A DNA stretch of 16,010 nucleotides from Bacteroides sp. CAG:927 (GCA_000431155.1 HF985625.1:24488-40497), one strand, 5' to 3'. Positions 7,298 through 15,441 are shown, counted from the first letter of the stretch. Made by a program: numbers and translations. The notes: generated from the letters alone by a model not told the origin.

Positions 7298-8290
7298 ATG
7301 AATCATATACGCCACTACTTTTTACTCCCCGTGCTTGCTTTATGCCTATGCGCGGGGTTGGCGGCTTGTTCGGGAGGTGGAAATGGCAAACCCACATCTA
7401 CTTCTTCATCCGGCATAGCCACAATTGCCTGCGATGCAAGCTTTGAAAACATCCTTTCTCAGGAAATTGATGTATTTGAATACATATATCCTCAGGCAAG
7501 TATCATTCCTTATTATGTGGACGAAAGCGCAGCATTCGATTCCTTGCTCAACTTTTCCACTAAAATGATTATCGCCACGCGCCCGCTCAATGATCAGGAA
7601 ATCAGCTATCTGAAATCCCACAACAAAATTGTGCGCCAAAGCCAGATAGCTGTTGACGCGCTCGCTCTGATCGTAAACCCCGAAAATCCGATTGAGCAGA
7701 TGAGCAAGCAGGAGCTGCGCGAAATACTCACTGGCAAGGTTTTACGCTGGGATGAGGTAAGCCCCTCTCCTCTCGGCGAAATATCTGTGGTCTTTGACCA
7801 TCAGGGATCATCAGCCGCACACTACATGCGCGATTCGCTTCTCAACGGCGGCCAGTTCGGGCCGAATGTCTTTGCACAGAAAACACCGCAGGCCGTATTT
7901 GACGCAGTGGCTAAAAACAAAAATGCTATTGGCATAATAGGCGTAAGCTGGATCAGTTCCGATATGACCGAACGCACCCGCACCCGTGAGGAAATGGTGA
8001 AGGCCGTGGAGGAAAACGAGAATGTAGAAAACACTTTCAGCAATGCCGTAAAGGTTCTACCCGTAAGTGCCGATGATGAAATCCGCGCTTACAAGCCCTA
8101 TCAGGCTTACATCTTTGATGGCAAATATCCCCTCTACCGTCAGGTGTATATGATAACTGCTGCTGCCGGTGGCACCCTTACCCACGGATTTTACTCTTTC
8201 GTCACCAGCTACAGAGGTCAAAAGATTATACAGCTCACCGGCGTTCTCCCAAGAGTCGTGCAGCTTGCAACAGCCGCTCAGGTCAATTAA
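7298..8290 (+). CDS. PstS-like periplasmic substrate-binding lipoprotein
   Basis: A 330-residue lipoprotein of the PstS-like family of substrate-binding proteins. The signal peptide ends in the lipobox LAAC, with Cys24 the lipidated residue, then a Gly/Ser/Thr linker to about 38. The binding-protein fold follows, beginning SGIATIACDASFENIL (38-53). The segment at 166-179 (FDHQGSSAAHYMRD) occupies the place where PstS has its TSGT-type phosphate loop; Ser171 and Ser172 could hold an oxyanion, but the match is not exact. The C-terminal half has the usual NAIGIIGVSWIS block (209-220). No pstC, pstA or pstB gene lies next to it, so transport of phosphate by a Pst system is not supported here. Its partners are a small membrane protein and a TPR protein, which suggests an envelope role. 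Ligand unknown. Confidence 0.8.
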   Translation: MNHIRHYFLLPVLALCLCAGLAACSGGGNGKPTSTSSSGIATIACDASFENILSQEIDVFEYIYPQASIIPYYVDESAAFDSLLNFSTKMIIATRPLNDQEISYLKSHNKIVRQSQIAVDALALIVNPENPIEQMSKQELREILTGKVLRWDEVSPSPLGEISVVFDHQGSSAAHYMRDSLLNGGQFGPNVFAQKTPQAVFDAVAKNKNAIGIIGVSWISSDMTERTRTREEMVKAVEENENVENTFSNAVKVLPVSADDEIRAYKPYQAYIFDGKYPLYRQVYMITAAAGGTLTHGFYSFVTSYRGQKIIQLTGVLPRVVQLATAAQVN

Positions 8291-8364
8291 ACCTTGTTGC
8301 GTGACATAAGTCTAACAGATAAAAAATTTTACAAAAATCAAATAATAATTTAATAAACCAAGAC

Positions 8365-9981
8365 ATGAAATTGAGATTCTTATTTTCCCTGATGCTTGGT
8401 GCCGCAATCACCGCTGCCGCCCAGGGCGGATATCAGGATGGTGTGGACAACTACAATGCCGGGCGTCTTGACGTGGCTAAAACCATTCTCAACAACACCA
8501 TTAATGATGCCAGCACCGACAAAGCTGTGTCACATTTCTATTTGGGCAATATCGCTCTTGCCGATAACGACATGGCAGCCGCTCGCAAGAACTACCAGGA
8601 AGGTATCGCCGCAAACCCCCATTACGGTTACAACTATATCGGTCTGGGTTCGCTCGACCTTCGTGCCGGCAACAAAGCTGAGGCTGAAAAGATGTTCAAG
8701 CAAGGCATGAACACCGACAAAAAGAATTCCGCACTTACTGTTGCTGTAGCCCGCGCTTATTACGAAGCCAACCCCACTATGTACGCCAAGGATGTGGACA
8801 AATATCTCTCTAAGGCTCTCAAAGATTCTAAAAACTCCGAAGCTGCCATTTACGTGCTTCAGGGCGATATGAAAGCCAAAGCAGATCCCGGTGAAGCTGC
8901 CGGTCTGTACGAAATGGCCATCAATCAGGATGCCGAGAAAGATGTGGTTAACCGCGAGGCTTACGTGAAATACGCCAACACCTACTTCCACGTTAATCCC
9001 TCCTACGCTATTGACAAGCTTAAGGAGCTTAACGAAAAAGAGCCTAATTCAGCTCTCGCTCAGCGCGAACTTGCCGAAAAGTACTACGACAACAACCAGT
9101 TCGGTTCAGCTTGCATACAGTACGGCAAATACATGCAGAACCCCAACCACTTCCAAAACGATGAGCAGCGCTATGCCGGCCTTCTCTACTCTGCAGGTGA
9201 ATATCAGAAGTCTCTTGACATGGCTAATCAGGTGCTTGCCAAAGACCCCAACAACTTCTACATGCAGCGCGTAATTCTGCTTGACGAAGCCGCTCTCAAA
9301 AACTGGACCGCAGCTGAACAGGCCGGACGCAAGCTTTTCAATCATCCCGGTGCCAACCTTATCCCCAACGACTATGTTCTTTACGGACAGGCTCTGAGCG
9401 AAGAAGGCAAGAGCGAAGAAGCCGTGCAGGTTCTTGAAAAAGCCATTGAGCTTAATCCCGAAAACGCCGACCTCCTTCCCAAGCTCTCAAGCGTGTATGA
9501 AAAAGCCGGCCAAAACGATAAGGCTGTAGAAATCCTCCGTCAGTACCTTGACGCCGGTAACGGCTCCACTCAGGACATCCGCGACATGGCCAAACGCTAT
9601 CAGTCTCTTGCCCGCACAATGGAAAAAGGCACTCCCGAACGTGCTGCCGCTGCTGCTGATGCTCTCAAGTACATCAACATGGCTATTGAAAAAGCCCCCA
9701 ACGTAGGTATTCTCTACGCCGACAAGGCCACCATCCTTCTCACCGGAAATGATGACAAGCCCAATGCTGCCATGGCTGAAGCCTACAACAAGATGATTGA
9801 TACGTTTGATGCCAACCCTGACACCAAAGATCGTTATAAATCTTACTACACTTCCGCTTACTATTTGCTCGGTATCTACTACATGGACAATGACAAAGAC
9901 AAATCTCGCCAGTACTTCCAGAAATACCTTGAGCTTAACCCCACTGACGAAGATGTACAGAAACTCGTAGAAAATCTCTAA
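8365..9981 (+). CDS. secreted tetratricopeptide repeat (TPR) protein
   Basis: A 538-residue protein with a signal peptide (MKLRFLFSLMLGAAITAAAQ), so periplasmic. Nearly all the rest is helical TPR-type repeats, including segments at about 25-58, 57-90, 91-124, 218-255, 258-291, 331-364, 365-398 and 498-532. The clearest are the paired units ending in IELNPENADL (about 354-363) and LELNPTDED (about 523-531). TPR proteins are scaffolds that bind partner peptides; no enzymatic domain is present. The coding sequence is strongly biased toward C- and T-ending codons such as GCC, AAC and CTT and looks like a highly expressed gene, as HU does. It is last in the operon with the small membrane protein and the PstS-like lipoprotein, 74 bases after the latter with no terminator between, and 25 bases before a strong terminator. 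Its partner is not known. Confidence 0.88.
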   Translation: MKLRFLFSLMLGAAITAAAQGGYQDGVDNYNAGRLDVAKTILNNTINDASTDKAVSHFYLGNIALADNDMAAARKNYQEGIAANPHYGYNYIGLGSLDLRAGNKAEAEKMFKQGMNTDKKNSALTVAVARAYYEANPTMYAKDVDKYLSKALKDSKNSEAAIYVLQGDMKAKADPGEAAGLYEMAINQDAEKDVVNREAYVKYANTYFHVNPSYAIDKLKELNEKEPNSALAQRELAEKYYDNNQFGSACIQYGKYMQNPNHFQNDEQRYAGLLYSAGEYQKSLDMANQVLAKDPNNFYMQRVILLDEAALKNWTAAEQAGRKLFNHPGANLIPNDYVLYGQALSEEGKSEEAVQVLEKAIELNPENADLLPKLSSVYEKAGQNDKAVEILRQYLDAGNGSTQDIRDMAKRYQSLARTMEKGTPERAAAAADALKYINMAIEKAPNVGILYADKATILLTGNDDKPNAAMAEAYNKMIDTFDANPDTKDRYKSYYTSAYYLLGIYYMDNDKDKSRQYFQKYLELNPTDEDVQKLVENL

Positions 9982-10006
9982 CACTATTTCTGTTATCCCG
10001 CATATC

Positions 10007-10040
10007 AATCCCGGAGAGCGCCCGCTCCCCGGGATTTTTT
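10007..10040 (+). terminator. intrinsic terminator of the 7018-9981 operon
   Basis: AATCCCGG (10007-10014) pairs with CCGGGATT (10029-10036); inside it GAGC pairs with GCTC after one mismatch, with a GCCC loop. Six T follow at 10035-10040. Confidence 0.92.
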
Positions 10041-10109
10041 CATACCCCCTCACCTCATCTGATGCACATGTAGCATACGGCTGCCGGCATGCTCCATACC
10101 CATATATAC

Positions 10110-10141
10110 AAAAAGAGTCCCGCACCAACGCGCGGAACTCT
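10110..10141 (-). terminator. intrinsic terminator of the fucosidase operon
   Basis: Read on the minus strand, AGAGTTCCGC pairs with GCGGGACTCT (10 pairs, one wobble) around an 8-base loop and is followed by a run of T. It lies 27 bases beyond the stop codon at 10168 and is convergent with the terminator at 10007-10040. Confidence 0.88.
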
Positions 10142-10167
10142 CGTATCTCTTGTTGTAATTTGTCTGT

Positions 10168-11547
10168 TTACTTGGTGGAGCTTACAAACAATCCCTCAAT
10201 CAAAAGATTGCCGTCAACCATTGCACCCGGTATCGTTACAGTGTGATCGGGTGCAAACTCCGATGCATCAATCACCTCTTCGCGATATTGCGGGTTGGAA
10301 TGTTTCAATGGATCACCTGTAAGGTTGTATCCGTGACGCACTTTAATACCGGAGTAGGTGAATCCGTTGCTCGGAACCATCTTAACCTTCAGATTCTTGC
10401 CGAAAGGCACACGCAGATTGTCAAGGCTCTTGCCATCGGCTGTGAGCACCTCACCGTTGCGGTTATCATTGTTTACGGTCACTTCCGGTGCGTGTACATT
10501 AAGAAGCACATCCACAATAGAGCCCCCGTTGCTCACTATGGTCTGCAAATCTCCTCCGGGGTCATTATTGTCCCAGTCAACTTTATAACGCATACGGTAA
10601 ATGCCGGGAGCGAGATCGGACGGCACGGTAAACGATGGCAGGGCGCATGGATCATCTGCATTGTTCACTTTCGGAGTAAAGGCCACAAGCTCATCGGTTG
10701 TAAACTTGCCGTCATTGTTCTTATCCAGATACACATACGAATGCATCCACTTTGCATTATATCCCACTCCGGGCTTCACAACCTGACCCGGAGCCGCCTG
10801 AAATGGCTTTTCAAGCAATGCCATATAAAGGGGCACATGAATGTCGCTGGCCAAGTTCGTCTTGATTGTATCTCCGTTCAGACTCACATCATGCAAACGG
10901 CGGTCATAACGCATAATCATGGTCTGCGAGGGAAGATTGATAGGATAATCACCCACCCCGGTGCGTGGAGTCAGGTCATTGCTGATCTCTATGTTATCGA
11001 TATAAGCCACGAAATCTTCCTTGCAGTCAGAACGCACATCAGGCGCAAGCACAAGCGAATATATGTCAACTCCGTTGTTGGCTTTCACGCTGAACACGGC
11101 ATCTGCCCATTCGCCTGCATCCACATCATTTGTCGGATATACCCAAAATTGCTCTACGCGCTGCGATTGGCCCGGGCGGTCCGCACGGTTGCCGAGACCT
11201 ATAAGCATCACACGGCTCTCCACAGGCTTGTGAATAAGCACATGCACATATTGCGATTCTGTACCTATGCGCCACGGTTCATTAAGCTTCACCTCCACGC
11301 CCATCGTATTGGAGCCGTAGCGCGAACGCTGCACTCCCAGTATGTGCGATGATGTGTTGACAGAATCTTTCAGATGATTTTCCACCACAGCCACATTCGG
11401 TTCCAGAGCACCGGTGCGGAATGGCGACTTCTCCCATGTGTCATATACACCCACTCCTTTGTAGTCCGGGGTGTCAAAAGTTATTGTTTGGGCAAAAACG
11501 GTGCTGCATGCCACCGCTGCCGCTGCTGTCAGAATATAGCGTTTCAT
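10168..11547 (-). CDS. secreted protein with GEVED-like / EF-hand-like segment, fucosidase operon partner
   Basis: A 459-residue exported protein I cannot name to a family with certainty. The frame is open up to 11580, but the ATG at 11547 overlaps the fucosidase stop by one base (TAATG) and begins a clean signal peptide, MKRYILTAAAAVACSTVFAQ, so that start is chosen. Residues 21-190 look like a beta-rich, jelly-roll-type region (AYIDNIEIS at about 181-189 is typical of carbohydrate-binding-like folds). At 275-286, DKNNDGKFTTDE fits the 12-residue calcium loop DxNxDGxxxxxE. With the following APGIYRMRYKVDW (313-325) it resembles the GEVED domain of Bacteroidetes surface proteins. The remaining 100 or so residues appear to be a further beta domain. 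There is no lipobox and no visible active site. Its position implies a helper role in fucosylated glycan use, for example binding; that is inference. Confidence 0.75.
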   Translation of the reverse strand: MKRYILTAAAAVACSTVFAQTITFDTPDYKGVGVYDTWEKSPFRTGALEPNVAVVENHLKDSVNTSSHILGVQRSRYGSNTMGVEVKLNEPWRIGTESQYVHVLIHKPVESRVMLIGLGNRADRPGQSQRVEQFWVYPTNDVDAGEWADAVFSVKANNGVDIYSLVLAPDVRSDCKEDFVAYIDNIEISNDLTPRTGVGDYPINLPSQTMIMRYDRRLHDVSLNGDTIKTNLASDIHVPLYMALLEKPFQAAPGQVVKPGVGYNAKWMHSYVYLDKNNDGKFTTDELVAFTPKVNNADDPCALPSFTVPSDLAPGIYRMRYKVDWDNNDPGGDLQTIVSNGGSIVDVLLNVHAPEVTVNNDNRNGEVLTADGKSLDNLRVPFGKNLKVKMVPSNGFTYSGIKVRHGYNLTGDPLKHSNPQYREEVIDASEFAPDHTVTIPGAMVDGNLLIEGLFVSSTK

Positions 11548-13058
11548 TAGAATACTGAGATATTGTTGATTAACGGACATGCGCGGCTATCGGTAATGCT
11601 CACGCGAAGATATTTGGCTTTTACCGGTTCGGTATAGCTTTGGGCGGTGCTGCCATTCAGGGGAATGATGCGCTTGTAGCCCACGGTAGTCTGGGCAATT
11701 TCAGGTGCCTGAACGGTCCAGTTCTCCCCGTCCATAGATGTCTCGATTTTGAACCCTTTCACACGCTGCCCTTTGGCTATATATTCCTGAAGCGTGACAT
11801 AACGCATATCCTGCGGTTTGTCCCAGCTCATTACCACAGAGGCAGCAGTAACATCATCGTTCGGCGCCCAATATGTGTCGGGATTGGCATCTATCATGTT
11901 TTTGGCATCATAAGTGCGCCGTGCTCCGTTGGCGCGGGTATCTGAGGCCACGATTGAGCCGGCCTTTAATGCCAGATCCTTGCCCAATCGGTCATTAAGC
12001 AGTTTGCCCATATCCTTGAGCATCTTTACCGACGATGCGGGAAGTTCGCCGCTGCGGTCAGGCGGCACGTTGAGTATCAGGTTGGCATTGCGGCCCACTG
12101 TCTCAAGATACATCTGAAACAAACGCTCCGCACTCAGCTCCTTCTGCGTCGGGTGCCAGAACCAGCCTGAATCCGTGGCCTTGGCATCACTTTCACCCGG
12201 CAGCCATACCCAGCCGTTTTCCTGACCGCAGTTGCGCGATGACTCTTCCGACATATGGCCGCGGTCCATCATGCACCAGTCCGTTTCGCCGGCAAATCCC
12301 GATTCATTGCCAATCCAGCGTGCTTCCTCACCCACGCCCCACATCACACAGTCGGGAGCTATGGAATGTACATAATCGCGCAGATTGGGAATATCATAAT
12401 AAGTGGACGCATCCACACTCCGGGTGCAGTTGGCGCCACCGTAATAGCCGTCACCGCCATTGGCCCCGTCAAACCACATCTCAAACTGGTCCGATCCGAA
12501 TTTTGCCAATTCGTCACACTGCTTCATGAACACATCCGTAACATATTTGTCTGTTCCGTACAGCGCACTGTTGCGGTCCCAAGGCGACACATAAAATCCA
12601 TATTTCATATCCAGTTCACGTGCTGCCTTGGCAAAATCGCGCGGTATGTTGGTGGCTTTGGCGTATTTGTTGGAACTGTTTGTGCAGTTATGCTCCGTAG
12701 TAGCTGTAGGCCATAGACAAAAACCGTCGTGATGCTTTACTACCGCAATTCCGCCTTTCATGCCGGCAGCCTTGCAAGCCTCAAGCCATTGTTTGGGATT
12801 GGGGGCCTTGGTAGGGGCAAATGTTGAAGGTTGTTCATCGCCGAATCCCCACTCCTTGTCTGTATAGGTGTTCATGCCGTAATGAAAAAACGCATAAAAT
12901 TCCAGATCATGCCATTTAAGCTGGCGGTCGGTTGGAAGTGGGAAACATGGTGCAGGCTCATTGTCAGGATACTCCAGCTGTTGTGGCTTCAGGGGAAGCC
13001 CCTGCGCCAGCGAACATACCGAAGATGCACACGCCAGCACCGTAAGCAACGATTTCAT
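11547..13058 (-). CDS. secreted alpha-L-fucosidase (GH29) with C-terminal F5/8 type C-like domain
   Basis: A 503-residue glycoside hydrolase of family GH29, which releases L-fucose from glycans such as mucin O-glycans with retention of configuration. The frame extends to 13130, but the ATG at 13058 starts a normal signal peptide (MKSLLTVLACASSVCSLAQG); 13070 is also possible. GH29 landmarks are FFHYGMNT (57-64), the KHHDGFCLW block (108-116) and MWFDGANGG (194-202), with Asp197 as nucleophile. ARWIGNESG (246-254) resembles the alpha-1,3/1,4-fucosidase branch (GH29-B), so the substrate may be Lewis-type, but this is tentative. From about 362 to 503 a discoidin (F5/8 type C)-like beta domain, with WAPND, VTLQEYI and KYLRVSI, probably binds sugar. 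It is first in a two-gene operon and divergent from serC. It has no lipobox, so it is periplasmic or released. Confidence 0.92.
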   Translation of the reverse strand: MKSLLTVLACASSVCSLAQGLPLKPQQLEYPDNEPAPCFPLPTDRQLKWHDLEFYAFFHYGMNTYTDKEWGFGDEQPSTFAPTKAPNPKQWLEACKAAGMKGGIAVVKHHDGFCLWPTATTEHNCTNSSNKYAKATNIPRDFAKAARELDMKYGFYVSPWDRNSALYGTDKYVTDVFMKQCDELAKFGSDQFEMWFDGANGGDGYYGGANCTRSVDASTYYDIPNLRDYVHSIAPDCVMWGVGEEARWIGNESGFAGETDWCMMDRGHMSEESSRNCGQENGWVWLPGESDAKATDSGWFWHPTQKELSAERLFQMYLETVGRNANLILNVPPDRSGELPASSVKMLKDMGKLLNDRLGKDLALKAGSIVASDTRANGARRTYDAKNMIDANPDTYWAPNDDVTAASVVMSWDKPQDMRYVTLQEYIAKGQRVKGFKIETSMDGENWTVQAPEIAQTTVGYKRIIPLNGSTAQSYTEPVKAKYLRVSITDSRACPLINNISVF

Positions 13059-13146
13059 GGTAATGGTCATACTCGTATTGATATTGATTAGTTGATTCAT
13101 GGTCCGAGACACCTCTACGGCACAAGCCATACAAAGGCATTTTGTA

Positions 13147-13154
13147 CAAATTTA
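13147..13154 (-). promoter_or_regulatory. candidate promoter of the fucosidase operon
   Basis: Minus-strand TAAATTTG is a perfect TAnnTTTG -7 element. The -33 position is only AATT, so the promoter may need an activator. A 10-base palindrome TTTGTACAAA (13141-13150) overlaps its end and the expected start point. Confidence 0.55.
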
Positions 13155-13246
13155 ATGCAAAACAGCCGCCTTTAATTAATTGGCGTGGTTAATATTTGTT
13201 AACACTATAAATTCATTAACACCTTATGCAAAAATAGCGCTCCGGA

Positions 13247-13277
13247 TTTCGCATAGTCATAAAAATATGTAATTTTG
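13247..13277 (+). promoter_or_regulatory. promoter of the serC-serA operon
   Basis: TTTC (13247-13250), a 19-base spacer, then a perfect -7 element TAATTTTG (13270-13277). The expected start is near 13283, giving a leader of about 28 A/T-rich bases before the serC ATG. Confidence 0.75.
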
Positions 13278-13310
13278 TAAGTGTAAATTTTTACTCCAAA
13301 TTTTTCCGAG

Positions 13311-14378
13311 ATGAAAAAGCATAATTTCTACGCCGGTCCGTCTATTTTGAGCGAATACACCATTCGCAACACGGCGGATGCCATTCTCAATTTTGCAGAC
13401 ACCGGTTTGTCGGTGCTTGAAGTGTCTCACCGCAGCAAAGAGTTTCAGGCTGTGATTGACGAGGCCATGGCCCTTGTCAAGGAACTTCTTGAAGTGCCGG
13501 AGGGCTATTCAGTGCTGTTCCTGGGTGGCGGCGCAAGCATGCAGTTCTGCATGGTGCCCTACAACCTTCTGGCTAAAAAAGCCGCCTATCTGCAAACAGG
13601 CACATGGGCCACTAACGCCATAAAAGAAGCCCGTTTGTTTGGCGATGTGGATGTTGTGGCTTCATCCCAAGACAAAAACTTCACCTATATTCCCAAGAAC
13701 TATACTGTGCCTGCTGATGTGGATTACTTCCACTTCACTTCCAACAACACTATCTATGGCACAGAAATGCGTTACGACCCCGAGCTTCCGGTCCGTCTGG
13801 TTGCCGACATGTCCAGCGACATTTTCTCCCGTCCCGTGGATGTCAGCAAATACGACATCATCTATGCCGGTGCCCAGAAAAACCTCGCTCCTGCCGGTGT
13901 CACAATCGTCATTCTGCGCGATGACGCTCTCGGCCATGTTGACCGCCCCATACCCACAATGCTTGACTATCGCACACACATCAAAAAAGGGTCCATGTTC
14001 AACACTCCTCCAGTGCTCCCGATTTTCTCTGCGCTCCAGACTCTCCGCTACTACAAGCAGCTCGGCGGCATAAAGGCTATTGAGAAAATGGATCTTGCCA
14101 AAGCCGAAAAACTTTATGAGGCCATTGACGCAAGCCGCATGTTTGTGGGCACAGTGGCTCCTGAGGACCGCTCTATCATGAATGTATGCTTCGTCATGAA
14201 ACCCGAATACAAGGAACTCGAAGCCGACTTCGTTACATTCGCCGGCACTAAAGGCATAGTAGGCATCAAGGGACACCGCTCTGTTGGCGGATTCCGTGCT
14301 TCTCTCTACAATGCACTCCCCATGGAAAGCGTGGATGTGCTTGTCAATGCGATGAAAGAATTTGAAGCAAAACATTAA
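13311..14378 (+). CDS. serC: phosphoserine aminotransferase SerC
   Basis: A 355-residue PLP enzyme of class V aminotransferases, the normal SerC length. It converts 3-phosphohydroxypyruvate plus glutamate to O-phospho-L-serine and 2-oxoglutarate, the second step of serine synthesis; SerC can also act in the pyridoxal phosphate pathway. Motifs: NFYAGPSIL at the start, the SHRS block (39-42), GGGASMQF (72-79) for phosphate binding, the DMSSD segment (166-170) and YAGAQKNLAPAG (185-196), with Lys190 forming the Schiff base. The C-terminal GIKGHRSVGGFRAS block carries the substrate-phosphate-binding Arg and His residues. It is first in a two-gene operon, 18 bases before serA. No serB phosphatase gene is in the window. 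Confidence 0.97.
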   Translation: MKKHNFYAGPSILSEYTIRNTADAILNFADTGLSVLEVSHRSKEFQAVIDEAMALVKELLEVPEGYSVLFLGGGASMQFCMVPYNLLAKKAAYLQTGTWATNAIKEARLFGDVDVVASSQDKNFTYIPKNYTVPADVDYFHFTSNNTIYGTEMRYDPELPVRLVADMSSDIFSRPVDVSKYDIIYAGAQKNLAPAGVTIVILRDDALGHVDRPIPTMLDYRTHIKKGSMFNTPPVLPIFSALQTLRYYKQLGGIKAIEKMDLAKAEKLYEAIDASRMFVGTVAPEDRSIMNVCFVMKPEYKELEADFVTFAGTKGIVGIKGHRSVGGFRASLYNALPMESVDVLVNAMKEFEAKH

Positions 14379-14396
14379 TCAGCAGCACCATTACCT

Positions 14397-15317
14397 ATGA
14401 AAGTACTTGTAGCTACCGAGAAACCGTTTGCGGCCGTTGCCGTGGATGGTATCCGTAAAGAAATAGAGCAAAACAGCTATGAGCTGGAACTGCTTGAAAA
14501 ATACACCGACAAACATCAGCTGCTGACTGCCGTAGCCGATGCCGACGCGCTGATAATTCGCAGCGACAAGGTTGATGCAGAAGTGCTCGATGCCGCAAAA
14601 CAGCTCAAAATCGTTGTCCGCGCAGGTGCAGGCTACGACAATGTGGATCTTGCCGCCGCCACCGCTCACAATGTGTGCGTGGAGAACACTCCCGGCCAGA
14701 ACTCCAACGCCGTGGCCGAACTCGTGTTCGGTCTCGCTGTTATGGCTGTCCGCAACATGTATGCCGGCACTTCCGGCACCGAGCTCAAAGGCAAACGCCT
14801 CGGCATCCATGCTTTCGGACAGGTTGGCCGGAATGTGGCACGAATAGCCAAAGGGTTTGGCATGGAAGTCTCCGCTCTTGACCCCTACTGCCCCGACAAT
14901 GTAATGATTGAAGCCGGCGTCACTCCCGTACACTCCGTTGAGGAGCTGTACAGCAACAACGATATAGTGTCACTTCACATACCCGCCACACCCGAAACAA
15001 AAGGTTCCGTTGGCTATTCTCAGCTCATGCTAATGCCCAAAGGCGGCCTGCTGATCAACACCGCCCGCAAAGAGGTGATAGATGAGGCCGGATTGGATAA
15101 AGCCCTTGCCGAACGCCCCGACCTTAAATATGTGGCCGACATCAAGCCTGACATTGCCGAAGAGCTTTCCGCCAAATACGGTGCACGAGTTTTCTTCACC
15201 CCTAAGAAAATGGGCGCACAAACCGCCGAAGCCAACATCAATGCCGGAATAGCCGCTGCCCGTCAGGTCGTGGCATACCTCCGCGACGGCATTGACCGCT
15301 TCCGCGTCAACAAATAA
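14397..15317 (+). CDS. serA: D-3-phosphoglycerate dehydrogenase SerA, short form with Lys in place of catalytic His
   Basis: A 306-residue NAD-dependent D-2-hydroxyacid dehydrogenase. Together with SerC it oxidises 3-phosphoglycerate to 3-phosphohydroxypyruvate, the first step of serine synthesis. It has only substrate- and nucleotide-binding domains, without the ACT or ASB regulatory domains of long SerA, so serine feedback is not expected through them. Motifs: RAGAGYDNVD (75-84), ENTPGQNSNAVAE (96-108), the nucleotide loop LGIHAFGQVGR (135-145; Ala139 replaces the usual first Gly) and NTARKEVIDE (221-230) with catalytic Arg224. Where the family usually has TPHxGA, this protein has TPKKMGA (268-274), so a Lys stands in for the catalytic His. 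That matches the type III-K group reported for Entamoeba and Bacteroides-like enzymes (from memory). Assignment is supported by the serC neighbour. Confidence 0.94.
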   Translation: MKVLVATEKPFAAVAVDGIRKEIEQNSYELELLEKYTDKHQLLTAVADADALIIRSDKVDAEVLDAAKQLKIVVRAGAGYDNVDLAAATAHNVCVENTPGQNSNAVAELVFGLAVMAVRNMYAGTSGTELKGKRLGIHAFGQVGRNVARIAKGFGMEVSALDPYCPDNVMIEAGVTPVHSVEELYSNNDIVSLHIPATPETKGSVGYSQLMLMPKGGLLINTARKEVIDEAGLDKALAERPDLKYVADIKPDIAEELSAKYGARVFFTPKKMGAQTAEANINAGIAAARQVVAYLRDGIDRFRVNK

Positions 15318-15342
15318 ACAATCCGTCATTTGACCATATTAC

Positions 15343-15378
15343 AATAACACCGGTGCCTTCCACACCGGTGTTATTTTT
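15343..15378 (+). terminator. intrinsic terminator of the serC-serA operon
   Basis: A perfect 13-pair stem, AATAACACCGGTG (15343-15355) with CACCGGTGTTATT (15363-15375), has a 7-base loop and then T to 15378. Its symmetry might also slow transcription from the opposite strand, where the T tract is poorer. Confidence 0.92.
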
Positions 15379-15414
15379 AACTATCAGCTATGAATAAATA
15401 GTCGGGCGTACTCC

Positions 15415-15441
15415 ATTCCTGTGCAAATGCTACGCAGGAAT
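15415..15441. repeat. inverted repeat overlapping the stop of the small lipoprotein gene
   Basis: ATTCCTG (15415-15421) pairs with CAGGAAT (15435-15441) around a 13-base loop. No T tract follows on either strand, so it is a hairpin of unknown purpose at the 3' end of the minus-strand lipoprotein gene; it might stabilise that mRNA. Confidence 0.35.

Noticed and set aside
9487..10128. Open frame of 213 codons on the minus strand opposite the TPR gene.
   Set aside because: It runs through both terminators between the convergent operons and has no protein-like features.
10243..11352. Long open frame (369 codons) on the plus strand opposite the fucosidase partner gene.
   Set aside because: Its translation is rich in His, Ile and Cys without domain pattern, and it lies wholly opposite a gene with a signal peptide, coupled start and terminator. 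It is an antisense shadow.
13059..13130. ATG at 13130 as the start of the fucosidase.
   Set aside because: The added 24 residues place charged and polar sequence before a normal signal peptide, and that ATG would be only about 10 bases from the expected transcription start.
13662..14375. Open frame of 237 codons on the minus strand opposite serC.
   Set aside because: SerC is unmistakable on the plus strand; the antisense frame follows from its codon use and has no recognisable motif or promoter.
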